Origin: CAVRQM01 sp965246915
GTDB lineage: Bacteria; Pseudomonadota; Alphaproteobacteria; Acetobacterales; Acetobacteraceae
Length of the DNA: 64,000 nt
NCBI GenBank assembly: GCA_965246915.1
Contig: CBDFGB010000017.1
Coordinates: 29,209 to 93,208, forward strand
Direction of reading: 5' to 3'
Every line of letters starts with the position of its first letter. The first letter of the stretch is position 1. Of this stretch, positions 1 to 7,669 are shown one piece after another. A program made the position numbers and the translations under genes. The notes beneath the pieces were generated by a model, which was not told where the DNA came from, searched no databases, and saw nothing but the letters and a program-made list of their open reading frames with translations.

Positions 1-929
1 ATGCCGCTTTCGTGCGCGAAGGCGTTGCGGCCGACGATCGCCTTGTTGGGCTGCACGTCGAACCCGGTGACGGTCGCAAGCAGCCGCGACAGCCGCAGCA
101 GATGTTCCGTCACGATCCCGGTCCGCACGCCCACGCTGTCGGCGCGGCAGCGCAGCGCCATCGCGATCTCCTCCAACGCCGCGTTGCCGGCCCGCTCGCC
201 GATGCCGTTGATCGTGCACTCGACCTGCCGCACGCCGGCGCCGATCGCGGCGATCGTGTTGGCGACGGCGAGACCCAGATCGTCATGGTTGTGCGCGGAG
301 AAGATCACCCGGTCGGCGCCGGGCACGCGGGCGCGGATGTCGGCGAACATCGCCGCCATGTCCGCCGGCAGCGCGTAGCCGACCGTGTCCGGCAGGTTGA
401 TCGTGGTCGCCCCCGCGCCGATGGCCACCTCCACGCAGCGGCACAGGAAATCCGGCTCGGTGCGGGTCGCGTCCATCGCCGACCATTCCACGTCGTCGGT
501 GTGGTGGCGCGCCAGGGTCACGCTATCGGCCACGGCGGCCAGCACCTCGTCCTGGTCCATTCGCAGCTGATACTGCCGGTGCAGCGGGCTGGTGCCGATA
601 AACGTGTGGATCCGCCGCCGTTCCGCGCCCGACACGGCCTCCGCCGCGCGCAAGATGTCGCCCCGAGCGGCGCGGGCCAGTCCGGCGATCACCGGGCCGC
701 GCACCTCGCGCGCGATCAGGTGCACGCTGTCGAAATCGCCGGGCGAGGCGATCGGGAACCCCGCCTCGATCACGTCGACCCCGAGTTCGGCCAGCGCATG
801 GGCGATGCGCAGCTTCTCGTGGAGGTTCATCGAGAATCCGGGCGATTGCTCGCCGTCGCGCAGCGTGGTGTCGAAGATGATGACGCGGTCGTCGGCGAGG
901 ACGCCGAAATTCGGATGCGTGATGGTCAT
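1..929 (-). CDS. leuA: 2-isopropylmalate synthase, N-terminal part (3' end outside window)
   Basis: Condenses acetyl-CoA with 2-oxoisovalerate, the first committed step of leucine synthesis in the cytoplasm. The protein starts MTITHPNFGVLADDRVIIFD and reaches the family signature TTLRDGEQSPG near residues 21-31. It continues through the HMGL-like TIM barrel: HTFIGTSPLH near 110, the metal-site region SAHNHDDLGLAVANT, and ECTINGIGERAGN. About 309 codons are visible before the window edge, so the C-terminal regulatory domain is not seen. The start at 929 fits the N-terminal family alignment and has an AGGA about 8 nt upstream. It is divergent from the toxin-antitoxin operon at 1115. Identification is firm. 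Confidence 0.95.
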   Translation of the reverse strand, partial: MTITHPNFGVLADDRVIIFDTTLRDGEQSPGFSMNLHEKLRIAHALAELGVDVIEAGFPIASPGDFDSVHLIAREVRGPVIAGLARAARGDILRAAEAVSGAERRRIHTFIGTSPLHRQYQLRMDQDEVLAAVADSVTLARHHTDDVEWSAMDATRTEPDFLCRCVEVAIGAGATTINLPDTVGYALPADMAAMFADIRARVPGADRVIFSAHNHDDLGLAVANTIAAIGAGVRQVECTINGIGERAGNAALEEIAMALRCRADSVGVRTGIVTEHLLRLSRLLATVTGFDVQPNKAIVGRNAFAHESG

Positions 930-969
930 TGCCGTGTTCCTGTGTGCGTGGCGTCGGCCGGGACGGTTC

Positions 970-1016
970 CCCCTGAAGCGCGCGCCCGGTCCTCCCGGGC
1001 GCGGGGCGCTCAGGGG
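970..1016 (-). promoter_or_regulatory. Long hairpin in the leuA leader
   Basis: On the leuA strand the outer arms CCCCTGA (1016-1010) and TCAGGGG (976-970) enclose a perfect 9-bp inner stem, CGCGCCCGG / CCGGGCGCG (1003-995 and 989-981), with loop GAGGA. It lies 41 nt upstream of the leuA start and has no U-tract. Its position suggests a leader structure that affects translation or attenuation. No leucine-rich leader peptide is evident, so the mechanism is inference. Confidence 0.4.
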
Positions 1017-1104
1017 CCGATAAGTCGAAGCGGGCAAACACCGGATGGCATCATCTAGCTTTAGACCGCGACGGCGGCGTTGAAAAGCAAGATCAGAGAT
1101 GATA

Positions 1105-1123
1105 GATATCGATCATGAATATC
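1105..1123. promoter_or_regulatory. Imperfect palindrome over the antitoxin start codon (candidate operator)
   Basis: GATATCGATCATGAATATC reads nearly the same on both strands, with outer arms GATAT/ATATC and matching AT steps inside. It spans the ATG of the XRE antitoxin at 1115. Antitoxins of this kind usually repress their own promoter through such sites; that use here is inferred. Confidence 0.3.
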
Positions 1124-1456
1124 ACATCCGATCAGATCCGAGCAGCCCGGGCCTTGCTGCGGCTCGATCAAGCGGAGGTCGCGCGCCGGGCTGGGGTGTC
1201 TGCGGTCACCGTCCGCCGGTTGGAAGCGGGCGGCGCAGCCGTTGGCGAGGCGACGATGGCCGGTATTGCCGTCGTATTGGAGCAGGCTGGCGCGGAATTT
1301 ATCGAGGGCGGCGTCCGGCGTGGCCGGCCTTCCCCGGAAGAAGCCGAGCGACGCTACCAGGCGATCCGGGACATCGTGGAGCGCCACCCGTTCGTCGAGG
1401 AAAATCCGCCGTTCACGGAAGCCGATCTGTATGACGAGAACGGCGTGCCTGCGTGA
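1115..1456 (+). CDS. XRE-family antitoxin with VapB-like tail
   Basis: A 113-residue protein. Residues 1-60 form an HTH_3/XRE DNA-binding domain (QIRAARALLRLDQAEVARRA...VSAVTVRRLEAGG). The C-terminal 40 residues end in FTEADLYDENGVPA, which resembles the toxin-binding tail of VapB/Phd-type antitoxins (pattern F-x-x-x-D-L-Y-D-E-N-G). It therefore looks like the antitoxin of the PIN toxin that follows, with which it overlaps by 4 nt (GTGA). Binding and neutralising VapC and repressing the operon are the expected roles. The XRE plus VapB-tail combination is less common than AbrB or RHH antitoxins. Confidence 0.8.
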   Translation: MNITSDQIRAARALLRLDQAEVARRAGVSAVTVRRLEAGGAAVGEATMAGIAVVLEQAGAEFIEGGVRRGRPSPEEAERRYQAIRDIVERHPFVEENPPFTEADLYDENGVPA

Positions 1457-1839
1457 TCGTGGTCGATTCCTCGGCCCTCGTCGCCATAATCAAGGGTGAA
1501 GCAGAGGGTGCGGGCTTTGCGGCATCCCTGGCAAAATCCGGTGGATGCCTCGTCTCGGCCGTGAGCCTGATGGAAACCTCGTTCGTGATCGCCGGTCGCC
1601 AAAAGGGGGCGGCAGCCTGGCGATCGCTCGATCTGCTTGTCGCGGATATGGAAATCGTCGCCTTTGACGTCGCTCTCGCGCTTTTGGCGCGGGACGCATT
1701 TGTTCGCTACGGCAAGGGCCGGCATCCTGCTGGATTGAACATGGGTGATTGCGCCTCGTACGCGCTCGCCAAATCGCGCGGCCTGAAGCTGCTGTTCAAG
1801 GGCGACGACTTCGCCCGCACCGACATCGTGGCGGCCTGA
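1453..1839 (+). CDS. vapC: VapC-type PIN-domain ribonuclease toxin
   Basis: A 128-residue PIN-domain protein, expected to be an Mg-dependent RNase held inactive by the preceding antitoxin. Acidic catalytic positions are visible: D5 in IVVDSSALVAI, the E of SLMETSFV near 42, the D of MGDCASYALA near 98, and the D of KGDDFARTDI near 117. The start is GTG, overlapping the antitoxin stop. The stop TGA shares its last base with the ATG of the following GMC oxidoreductase gene, so the toxin is translationally coupled on both sides. Confidence 0.87.
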   Translation: MIVVDSSALVAIIKGEAEGAGFAASLAKSGGCLVSAVSLMETSFVIAGRQKGAAAWRSLDLLVADMEIVAFDVALALLARDAFVRYGKGRHPAGLNMGDCASYALAKSRGLKLLFKGDDFARTDIVAA

Positions 1840-3299
1840 TGCGGGTCGTGGTCGTCGGGGCCGGCACCGGCGGTGCCACCTTCGCCGGCACGCTGGCGAC
1901 GGGCGGGCGGCACGAGGTCGTGCTGCTGGAGGCCGGCCCCGATTTCGGGCCGTTCGACGAGCACCGCTGGCCGTCCGAATTGCTGGACTCCCGTCGCATC
2001 CCGCTCACCCACGACTGGGGTTTTCACAACGCCGACCCGTCCGGCCACCGCTATCCGGTGGCGCGGGCGCGGGTCATGGGCGGCTGCTCGGCGCACAACG
2101 GATGCGCGGCCGTGCGCGGCCTGCGCTCGGATTTCGACGAATGGGCGCGCCTTGCCGGCCCGTTCTGGCAGGCCGACTCGTTTCTTGGTGATTTCGAAGC
2201 AGTCGAGACGGCGTTGCGTGTCCGCACCTATCTGGATGAAGAACTCACGCCGTTCCAGCAGGACGTCCGCGACGCCGCGCTGGCGCTCGGCATTCCGGTC
2301 TCCGAAAACATCAACGACATCGACGAGGGTCCGGGCGTCTCGGTCTGTCCGGTCAACAAGCGCGGCGGGGTGCGCTGGAACGCGGCGTTCGCGTTCGTCG
2401 ATCCGGTGCGACACCGGCCGAATTTCTCGATCGTCGATCATTTCCACGCCACCGAACTGATCTGGAGCGGCGAGCGGGTCGCGGGCGTGCGCGGCCTGCG
2501 TCGAGGCGCGCCTTGCGAACTCGCGGCCGATGTCGTCGTGGTCGCGGCCGGCGCCTACGGGTCGCCGGAGGTGCTGATGCGCTCCGGCATCGGCGACGCA
2601 GCCACGTTGCGCGCGGCGGGCTTCGTTGCACGACACCATCTGCCGGGCGTCGGCCGCAACTTGCAGGATCATCCGTGCGCCGTGCTGACGTATCGTTCGG
2701 ACAACGGACTGATCGACCGCACGACCGCGTTCGAGCGCGAGCGTCTGGCCTATGACGAGGGCATCATCGTCAAGGAACGCTCGCCGTTCGCGAACGGGAT
2801 CGTCGACATCCATGTGTTCTCCTCGGGCGGCCGGCTGCCCGAGGGCGGGTGGTATTGGCAGCTTTGGGTCGGGCTGCTCACCCCGCTGTCCCGCGGCCGT
2901 GTGTCGGCGCGCCCGGACGGCTCGTTCGTCATCGAACACGACCAACTCAGCGATCCGGCCGGACAGGATTTGTCCGCGTTGCGCTGGGGCGTCGAGTTCG
3001 CCCGCCGTATCGCCGCCCGTCCGCCGCTGTGCCGCGCACTGATCGAGGACGCGCCGGTCGGACCGGTGGACGCCTGGATCCACTCGACCCATGTCAATTA
3101 CTATCATCCGGCCGGGACCTGCCCGATGGGCCGCGATCCAGCGGCGGGCGCGGTGGTGGATGCCATGGGGCGCGTGCACGGGGTGGCGGGATTGCGGATC
3201 ACCGACGCGTCGATCATGCCGGTCATCACCGCCGGCAACACGAACATCCCGACCGCCGCCCTCGCGCATCGTCTGGCGCGGCATTTCGACGCCGAGTAG
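1839..3299 (+). CDS. GMC-family FAD-dependent oxidoreductase
   Basis: A 486-residue flavoprotein of the glucose-methanol-choline family, probably oxidising an alcohol. The N-terminal dinucleotide fold is MRVVVVGAGTGGATFAGTLA, with the FAD-ribose acidic residue in VVLLEAGP. The GMC signature region VMGGCSAHNGCAAVRG lies near residue 84, and GVGRNLQDHP, about 270, matches the second GMC motif. The C-terminal catalytic region is STHVNYYHPAGTCPMG, then DASIMPVITAGNTNIP. The ATG at 1839 is preferred over earlier in-frame starts because the Rossmann motif begins there and it gives a 1-nt overlap with vapC. The substrate cannot be deduced. Confidence 0.88.
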   Translation: MRVVVVGAGTGGATFAGTLATGGRHEVVLLEAGPDFGPFDEHRWPSELLDSRRIPLTHDWGFHNADPSGHRYPVARARVMGGCSAHNGCAAVRGLRSDFDEWARLAGPFWQADSFLGDFEAVETALRVRTYLDEELTPFQQDVRDAALALGIPVSENINDIDEGPGVSVCPVNKRGGVRWNAAFAFVDPVRHRPNFSIVDHFHATELIWSGERVAGVRGLRRGAPCELAADVVVVAAGAYGSPEVLMRSGIGDAATLRAAGFVARHHLPGVGRNLQDHPCAVLTYRSDNGLIDRTTAFERERLAYDEGIIVKERSPFANGIVDIHVFSSGGRLPEGGWYWQLWVGLLTPLSRGRVSARPDGSFVIEHDQLSDPAGQDLSALRWGVEFARRIAARPPLCRALIEDAPVGPVDAWIHSTHVNYYHPAGTCPMGRDPAAGAVVDAMGRVHGVAGLRITDASIMPVITAGNTNIPTAALAHRLARHFDAE

Positions 3300-3308
3300 C
3301 CGTCCGGT

Positions 3309-3908
3309 GTGAAGATCGTCAGCTGGAATCTGCTGCACGGCCAGGGCGCCGACGTGCAGGAGATCTCCCAATTGGTCGCGCGGGAAAAGCCGGATCTGCT
3401 GTTGTTGCAGGAAGCGACGGTTTCGGTCGAAGCGTTGCCGTCGCTGCTCGGCGGTTGTTTCTCGCGCGCGCCGTTGCCCGGCCGGGCGCATGGCCTGGCC
3501 GCCTGGAGTTCGCATCCGTTCGCGGCCCCGGTGGTGCTGACCTTGCCGGCGGGGACGGTGGTGCGGAGGGTGGCGCAGATTGTTTCGTGCGAGGCGTTTG
3601 CGGTGGCCAACGTGCATCTGTCGCACGGCCAGACGCTGAACCGGCGGCAGTTGCGATGGCTTGCGCGCTTCATGCCGCCCCGCGCGGCGATCCTCGGCGA
3701 TTTCAACATGGTGGGGGCGGCACTGCTGCCCGGGTTCTCGGACGTCGGCCCGCGGCGGGCAACCCATGCGGCGGGCGGCCTGTTGCGGCTACGACTGGAT
3801 CGCTGCCTGGTACGGGGCCTGCGGGCACGCGAGGCTGTGGTGTTGCCGAGGGGCGGGTCGGATCACCGGCCGATCTCGGTCGTTCTGGAGGTGGTCGGGC
3901 CTGTCTGA
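3309..3908 (+). CDS. Endonuclease/exonuclease/phosphatase (EEP) family hydrolase
   Basis: A 199-residue EEP-fold protein. Motifs in order: MKIVSWNLLHG (metal/phosphate Asn), DLLLLQEAT (catalytic Glu), VANVHLSHGQ, AILGDFNMVGA (GDFN), LDRCLV and GGSDHRPISVVL (the SDH catalytic His). All the usual catalytic residues are present, so it should be an active phosphodiesterase or nuclease. The start is GTG, 9 nt after the GMC gene, so it is probably the last gene of the operon beginning at 1115. It has no signal peptide. Whether the target is nucleic acid, phospholipid or another ester is open. Confidence 0.85.
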   Translation: MKIVSWNLLHGQGADVQEISQLVAREKPDLLLLQEATVSVEALPSLLGGCFSRAPLPGRAHGLAAWSSHPFAAPVVLTLPAGTVVRRVAQIVSCEAFAVANVHLSHGQTLNRRQLRWLARFMPPRAAILGDFNMVGAALLPGFSDVGPRRATHAAGGLLRLRLDRCLVRGLRAREAVVLPRGGSDHRPISVVLEVVGPV

Positions 3909-3957
3909 GGTGTAAGGCCCGGCAACGCGGGTTGCCTCCACCCGCTGCTCGCCCCAG

Positions 3958-3976
3958 GCCCGCCGTTTCGGCGGGC
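3958..3976 (+). terminator. Short GC hairpin after the EEP gene
   Basis: GCCCGCCG-TTT-CGGCGGGC forms a perfect 8-bp stem 50 nt after the EEP stop codon. No T-run follows, so it is at best a weak or Rho-assisted terminator. Confidence 0.3.
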
Positions 3977-5724
3977 GGCCGCGATGGACGCCTGCGAACC
4001 GCCGACAATTGTAGACGTCGAGCCAGCGGATTTGATACAGGTTCGGGTGGTCCAGGGTGCGGGCGATCGAAGTTTGCGCCTGGCTTTTTGCGATCGGTCG
4101 CCACGGGAGCATCGCCTTGAGCAAGACATCTGACGAGAGCGTCGGGCGTCGGGACGTCCTGACCGCGGCGGCGGCCGGCCTTGCGGCAGGCAGGCTGGGC
4201 TCGATCCTCGGCCCCACGGAGGCTGCGGCTGAGGAGAACCGGCGGCTGCGACGGCGAGGGCGCCGGCGGCCCCGTCTGTCGCCGCCCCTCGCGGCGTTGT
4301 ACTACCCGACGTCCCAGTCCCCCGCGCAGCCGTTTCCGGAGCAGGCATATCCACGCTTTGCCGCCGCGAGCGGGCAGTGGGGCGTGAGCTTTTCCGGCGG
4401 CGGCCCACGCGCATTCGCTGCCGCCCTGGGTCAGATGCGCGGCCTTTTCGCCGCCGGCGCGCTACCGCACATCGGTGCGATATCGTCGGTGTCGGGCGGC
4501 ACGTGGTTCAACGCGCCCTTCTGCTTCGCGCCCGCCGCCTACAGTGATGCGGCTCTGCTGGGTCCCGTCGTACCCCCGTCCGCGATCACGCTCGCCGGAC
4601 TGGCGTCGCTCGCCGCGCCCAATCTCGGTGCGGCGCTGAGCCGCCTGACGAACGTTCAGATCGGATTGCTCGCCGCACTGTACATCGGTGAGTATCAACT
4701 CGGTTATCTGCCGTTCGACAAAGTCTGGTCGCGCATTCTGAACGACTGCCTGCTCGCGCCGTATGGGCTGGATGATGACGCGACATCCGTAACCTTGAAC
4801 GCGGCCACGCTGGCGGCCATCCAGGGGCGCAATCCGGGTTTGGCGGCCCCGTTCTATCTGCCGCGCGCGGGCCGGCCGTTCCTTATTGCCGGGGCGACAC
4901 AGATCTATCCCACAGGCTCGGCCAGCCCGCGATTCGTCAGGCGCGCCGGACTGGCGGGCCAGATCTATCGCGGTTTCGAATACACCCCGCTCTATGTCGG
5001 AACACCGCAACTGTTTCCGGGCACCGGTCCGGGCGGTGTCGATTTCGGCGGCGGATTTGTAGAATCCTTTGCGTTCGATACGCCTGCGCCGAGCGGCACG
5101 TCCGCAGGGAACGTGGCGCATGTGGCGGCGGCCGCCTATCCGTTCCTGCTGTCGGACGCCATCGGCAGCAGCAGCGCCGCGGTCGCCTCGGTGATCGACG
5201 CCCTCACGCAATATTCGGCGGGCTTTCCTCAGTTCAGCGCCTGGCCGATGGTCAACATCGGAGGTGAATCGGCCGCGACCTATAGTTTCGGCGACGGCGG
5301 CGTTCTGGAAAACACGGGAATTGTTGCCCTTCTGCGGCGGCGCTATCCGGTCATCTTTGCTTTCGTCAACACGTCGTTCCCGGTCAATTCCACTGACCCG
5401 AGCTGCGTCAGCGGCATCGACGGGCAGATCACTCGCCTGTTCGGGCTGATCCCCTCGAACAACGACGGCAATACCCAGAACACACAGGTCTTCTCCACCG
5501 CTCAATTCGCCGGTCTGGCGGCGGGTCTGAAGGCGGCCCGCAACGCCGGTCAGGCGGTGGTGCAAGCCAGCGCCTATCCGGTGATGCCGGGCAACACGTT
5601 CGGCATCCCGGCCTATACTCCGCAGATATTCTGGGTATATAACGACATGAACATGAGCTGGTTCAACAAGGTTCCGGTGCCGGTACAAAGTCTTCTGCAA
5701 AGCACGAATCCGAGCAACTACCTA

Positions 5725-5740
5725 GGTCGCGTGGACAAAG
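5725..5740. repeat. IS left terminal inverted repeat
   Basis: GGTCGCGTGGACAAAG, identical to the complement of 6566-6581. Confidence 0.95.
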
Positions 5741-5808
5741 CGCATAAGGGGGATTCCCCGACGCGGCGAAGCATGATTCGAAGCTGATCTTCATGCGGGA
5801 GATCAGCG

Positions 5809-6584
5809 GTGATCCGAGGCCTTCTGAGCGACGAAGAGTGGGCGTTCTTCGAGCCGTTCGTGATCGAGCGCGGTCCCTTGCGGGGGCGTCCGCCTGCCGA
5901 CCACCGTCGCACGCTGGACGCGGTGTTCTGGATTGCCCGAACTGGGGCGCCGTGGCGCGATCTGCCGGAAGAACTCGGCAACTGGAACTCGGTGCACCGG
6001 CAATACCGTCGCTGGACGGCCGGCGGGCTATGGGACCTGATGCTTGAAGCTCTTGCAGAGGGCGGCGGCAACGATGCCGTGCAGATGGTCGACAGCACAG
6101 TCATCCGGGCACACCACTGTGCCGCCGGCGCAAGGGGGGGACTCAAAACCAGGCTCTTGGCCGCTCGCGCGGTGGCTTTTCAACCAAAGTCCATGCCCGG
6201 ACCAACGCTGAGGGTCTTGCGATCGCGCTCCTGCTGACGCCGGGCGAGGCCCACGACAGCACGGCCTTCACCGATCTCATGGCCGAGCACGATGCCGATC
6301 CTGAGGTCATGCTGGCCGACAAGGGATACGACAGTGACGCCATCCGCGAGGAGGTTCGCGCCCGGGGCGGCACACCCGAGATCCCCACTAAGAAGAACCG
6401 GCACGTCCAGCACACGGTCAACCGCGCCTTGTATGCGACGCGAAACAGGATCGAGCGCTTTTTCAACCGCCTCAAGAACAGCAGACGCGTGGCCACTCGA
6501 TATGATCATACCGCAAGTAGCTTCCTCGGCTTCGCCAAGCTCGCTACGATCAAACAGTGGATTAACTTTGTCCACGCGACCTAG
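5809..6584 (+). CDS. IS5-family DDE transposase made by -1 frameshift (OrfA/OrfB)
   Basis: OrfA begins at GTG 5809 with GGGAG upstream (MIRGLLSDEEWAFFEPFV). It carries the IS5 N-terminal region and the first catalytic Asp in QMVDSTVIRAHH. At the seven-G run 6134-6140 the zero frame would go on to an unrelated tail. The -1 frame continues the family sequence as GTQNQALGRSRGG, then LLLTPGEAHDSTAF, the second Asp in LADKGYDSDAI, and the Glu in RNRIERFFNRLK. Slippage on the G-run thus gives a complete DDE transposase, as in related IS427-group elements. The stop TAG (6582-6584) lies outside the IS and comes from the target duplication. Confidence 0.9.
6566..6581. repeat. IS right terminal inverted repeat
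   Basis: Complement of the left end; followed directly by the TA/CTAG target copy and the rest of the lipase-like gene. Confidence 0.95.
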
Positions 6585-6835
6585 CCAATTTTCCCAACTA
6601 CGCGACCGTGTTGCAGAATTCCGACGAGTTGCTGCTGTTGACCAACCAGCAGATCAATCTGCTGGCGCATATGTGGGGATATACCGTCCAGCAGGGCCTG
6701 ATGGTCGGCGGGCAGGCGTTCGGGGTGACGCTAGCGACCGGCTAGTTTTGAAGTAACATGGCGAGAATGTTGGGAAATGTGACTCAGTAGCTGTTCTTCT
6801 CACTAGCGCGAACGCTCGCCGCGGCGCGTCGCGAC

Positions 6836-7159
6836 TCACCCCGCCCGCGTCTCGTCCAGGTCGAGGCCGAGGCGCCGCAGCACCTCGCGCACCGGGGTGC
6901 CCAACGGAACCACCGCGACGTGGCCGGGATCGCTGATGCGCATGCAGCTGATCCCGTCCTCGGGACACACATCGAGACAATCGGTCTCGACCGCGCGCAG
7001 CACGCCTTTGAGATCGTGCTTGCGAACGTGCTGCTTGAGCGCCTCCCGCAGCGTCATGTCGCCGTCCGGGCCGAAGCCGTTATCGTGCTTGCCGGTGCAT
7101 TTGCGGCACACCAGCAGCAGGTCGCGCCACGGGGAGAATTCCATCGGGATGTCGGTCAA
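6836..7159 (-). CDS. (2Fe-2S) ferredoxin-domain protein
   Basis: A protein of about 107 residues. Two cysteine pairs frame a likely thioredoxin-fold 2Fe-2S cluster: LLVCRKCTG near residue 17 and DCLDVCPEDGISC near 65. The rest (GHVAVVPLGTPVREVLRRLG) fits small ferredoxin-like proteins annotated as (2Fe-2S) ferredoxin domain proteins. I prefer the TTG start at 7159 because AAGGA stands 6 nt upstream; ATG 7144 is an alternative. Redox partner unknown. Confidence 0.65.
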   Translation of the reverse strand: MTDIPMEFSPWRDLLLVCRKCTGKHDNGFGPDGDMTLREALKQHVRKHDLKGVLRAVETDCLDVCPEDGISCMRISDPGHVAVVPLGTPVREVLRRLGLDLDETRAG

Positions 7160-7222
7160 GGGCGTTCCTTCATTGCCCCGCAATCTTAGCCGCGCCAATG
7201 CCCTCGGCAAACCACGTCCGGC

Positions 7223-7546
7223 TCAGCGGCGCAGCACCGCCGCCAGCGCCACCGCGAGGATGCACGACCGCGCGGCCACCAGCGCCCGGTCGCCGTGCCG
7301 GATCTCGGCGGCAAGCTGCGGCAGCGAGGCAGCGGCCATGATCGCCCCGCCGATGCGCCGCGTAACCGGCGGGGCCATCAGCGCGCCACCCGCCAGTTCC
7401 GCCACGCCCGAGCGCCACATGTCGGCGCGCGACCAGCCCCAGCTTCGATAAAGCCGCAGATAGGCGCGGTTGTCGTCGAGCTTGCTCCAGCCCGCGATCG
7501 CCATGCCCAAACCGACCAGCGGCACCACTGTCCTCGCCAGGACCAT
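7223..7546 (-). CDS. DoxX-like small membrane protein
   Basis: About 107 residues with several hydrophobic helices: VVPLVGLGMAIAGWSKL at the N-terminus, a middle helix around AELAGGALMAPP, GAIMAAASLP, and a C-terminal helix ILAVALAAVL. The N-terminal helix ending in GWSKL, followed by RAYLRLYRSWG, fits the DoxX/DUF417-like superfamily. ATG 7546 has GGGAG 8 nt upstream and is preferred over ATG 7567. No enzymatic role can be assigned. Confidence 0.5.
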   Translation of the reverse strand: MVLARTVVPLVGLGMAIAGWSKLDDNRAYLRLYRSWGWSRADMWRSGVAELAGGALMAPPVTRRIGGAIMAAASLPQLAAEIRHGDRALVAARSCILAVALAAVLRR

Positions 7547-7669
7547 CCGACCACTCCCGCGCTGCATTGATCTCGCGACAACGCGAGGCCACCGCCGCCG
7601 TTGCGGCCCGCCCGCTTGTCATGTCATCGCATTGGGCGCGACACTGATAATGGAACGGGAGGCGGCCGC

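Larger units (their letters stand above)
5725..6581 (+). mobile_element. IS5-family (IS427-type) insertion sequence, intact, 857 bp
   Basis: The ends are perfect 16-bp inverted repeats, GGTCGCGTGGACAAAG at 5725-5740 and its complement at 6566-6581. The flanks are TA|element|TA, equivalent to a CTAG duplication (5722-5725 and 6581-6584), as expected for this IS group. It contains one transposase gene in two overlapping frames. The identical ends and clean duplication suggest a recent insertion. Confidence 0.93.
4117..6745 (+). pseudogene. Tat-exported patatin/lysophospholipase-like gene, interrupted by an IS
   Basis: The gene is split into 4117-5724 and 6584-6745. The likely start is TTG 4117 (GGGAG 8 nt upstream), giving MSKTSDESVGRRDVLTAAAA, a twin-arginine signal. 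The mature part carries the glycine-rich oxyanion segment GVSFSGGGPRA, the nucleophile segment ISSVSGGTWF and the aspartate segment FGDGGVLENTG, the layout of cytosolic-PLA2/lysophospholipase-type acyl hydrolases. The 5' part reads SNPSNYL up to the insertion. After the element the frame resumes as ANFPNYATVLQNSDELLLLT and ends ...FGVTLATG. Removing the IS and one copy of the duplicated target joins them in frame (TAC CTA GCC AAT). All three catalytic segments lie before the insertion; only the last 53 residues or so are displaced. Confidence 0.85.

Noticed and set aside
1707..3767. 686-codon open frame opposite the GMC and EEP genes
   Set aside because: No motifs; the plus strand has two complete enzyme families with all catalytic residues.
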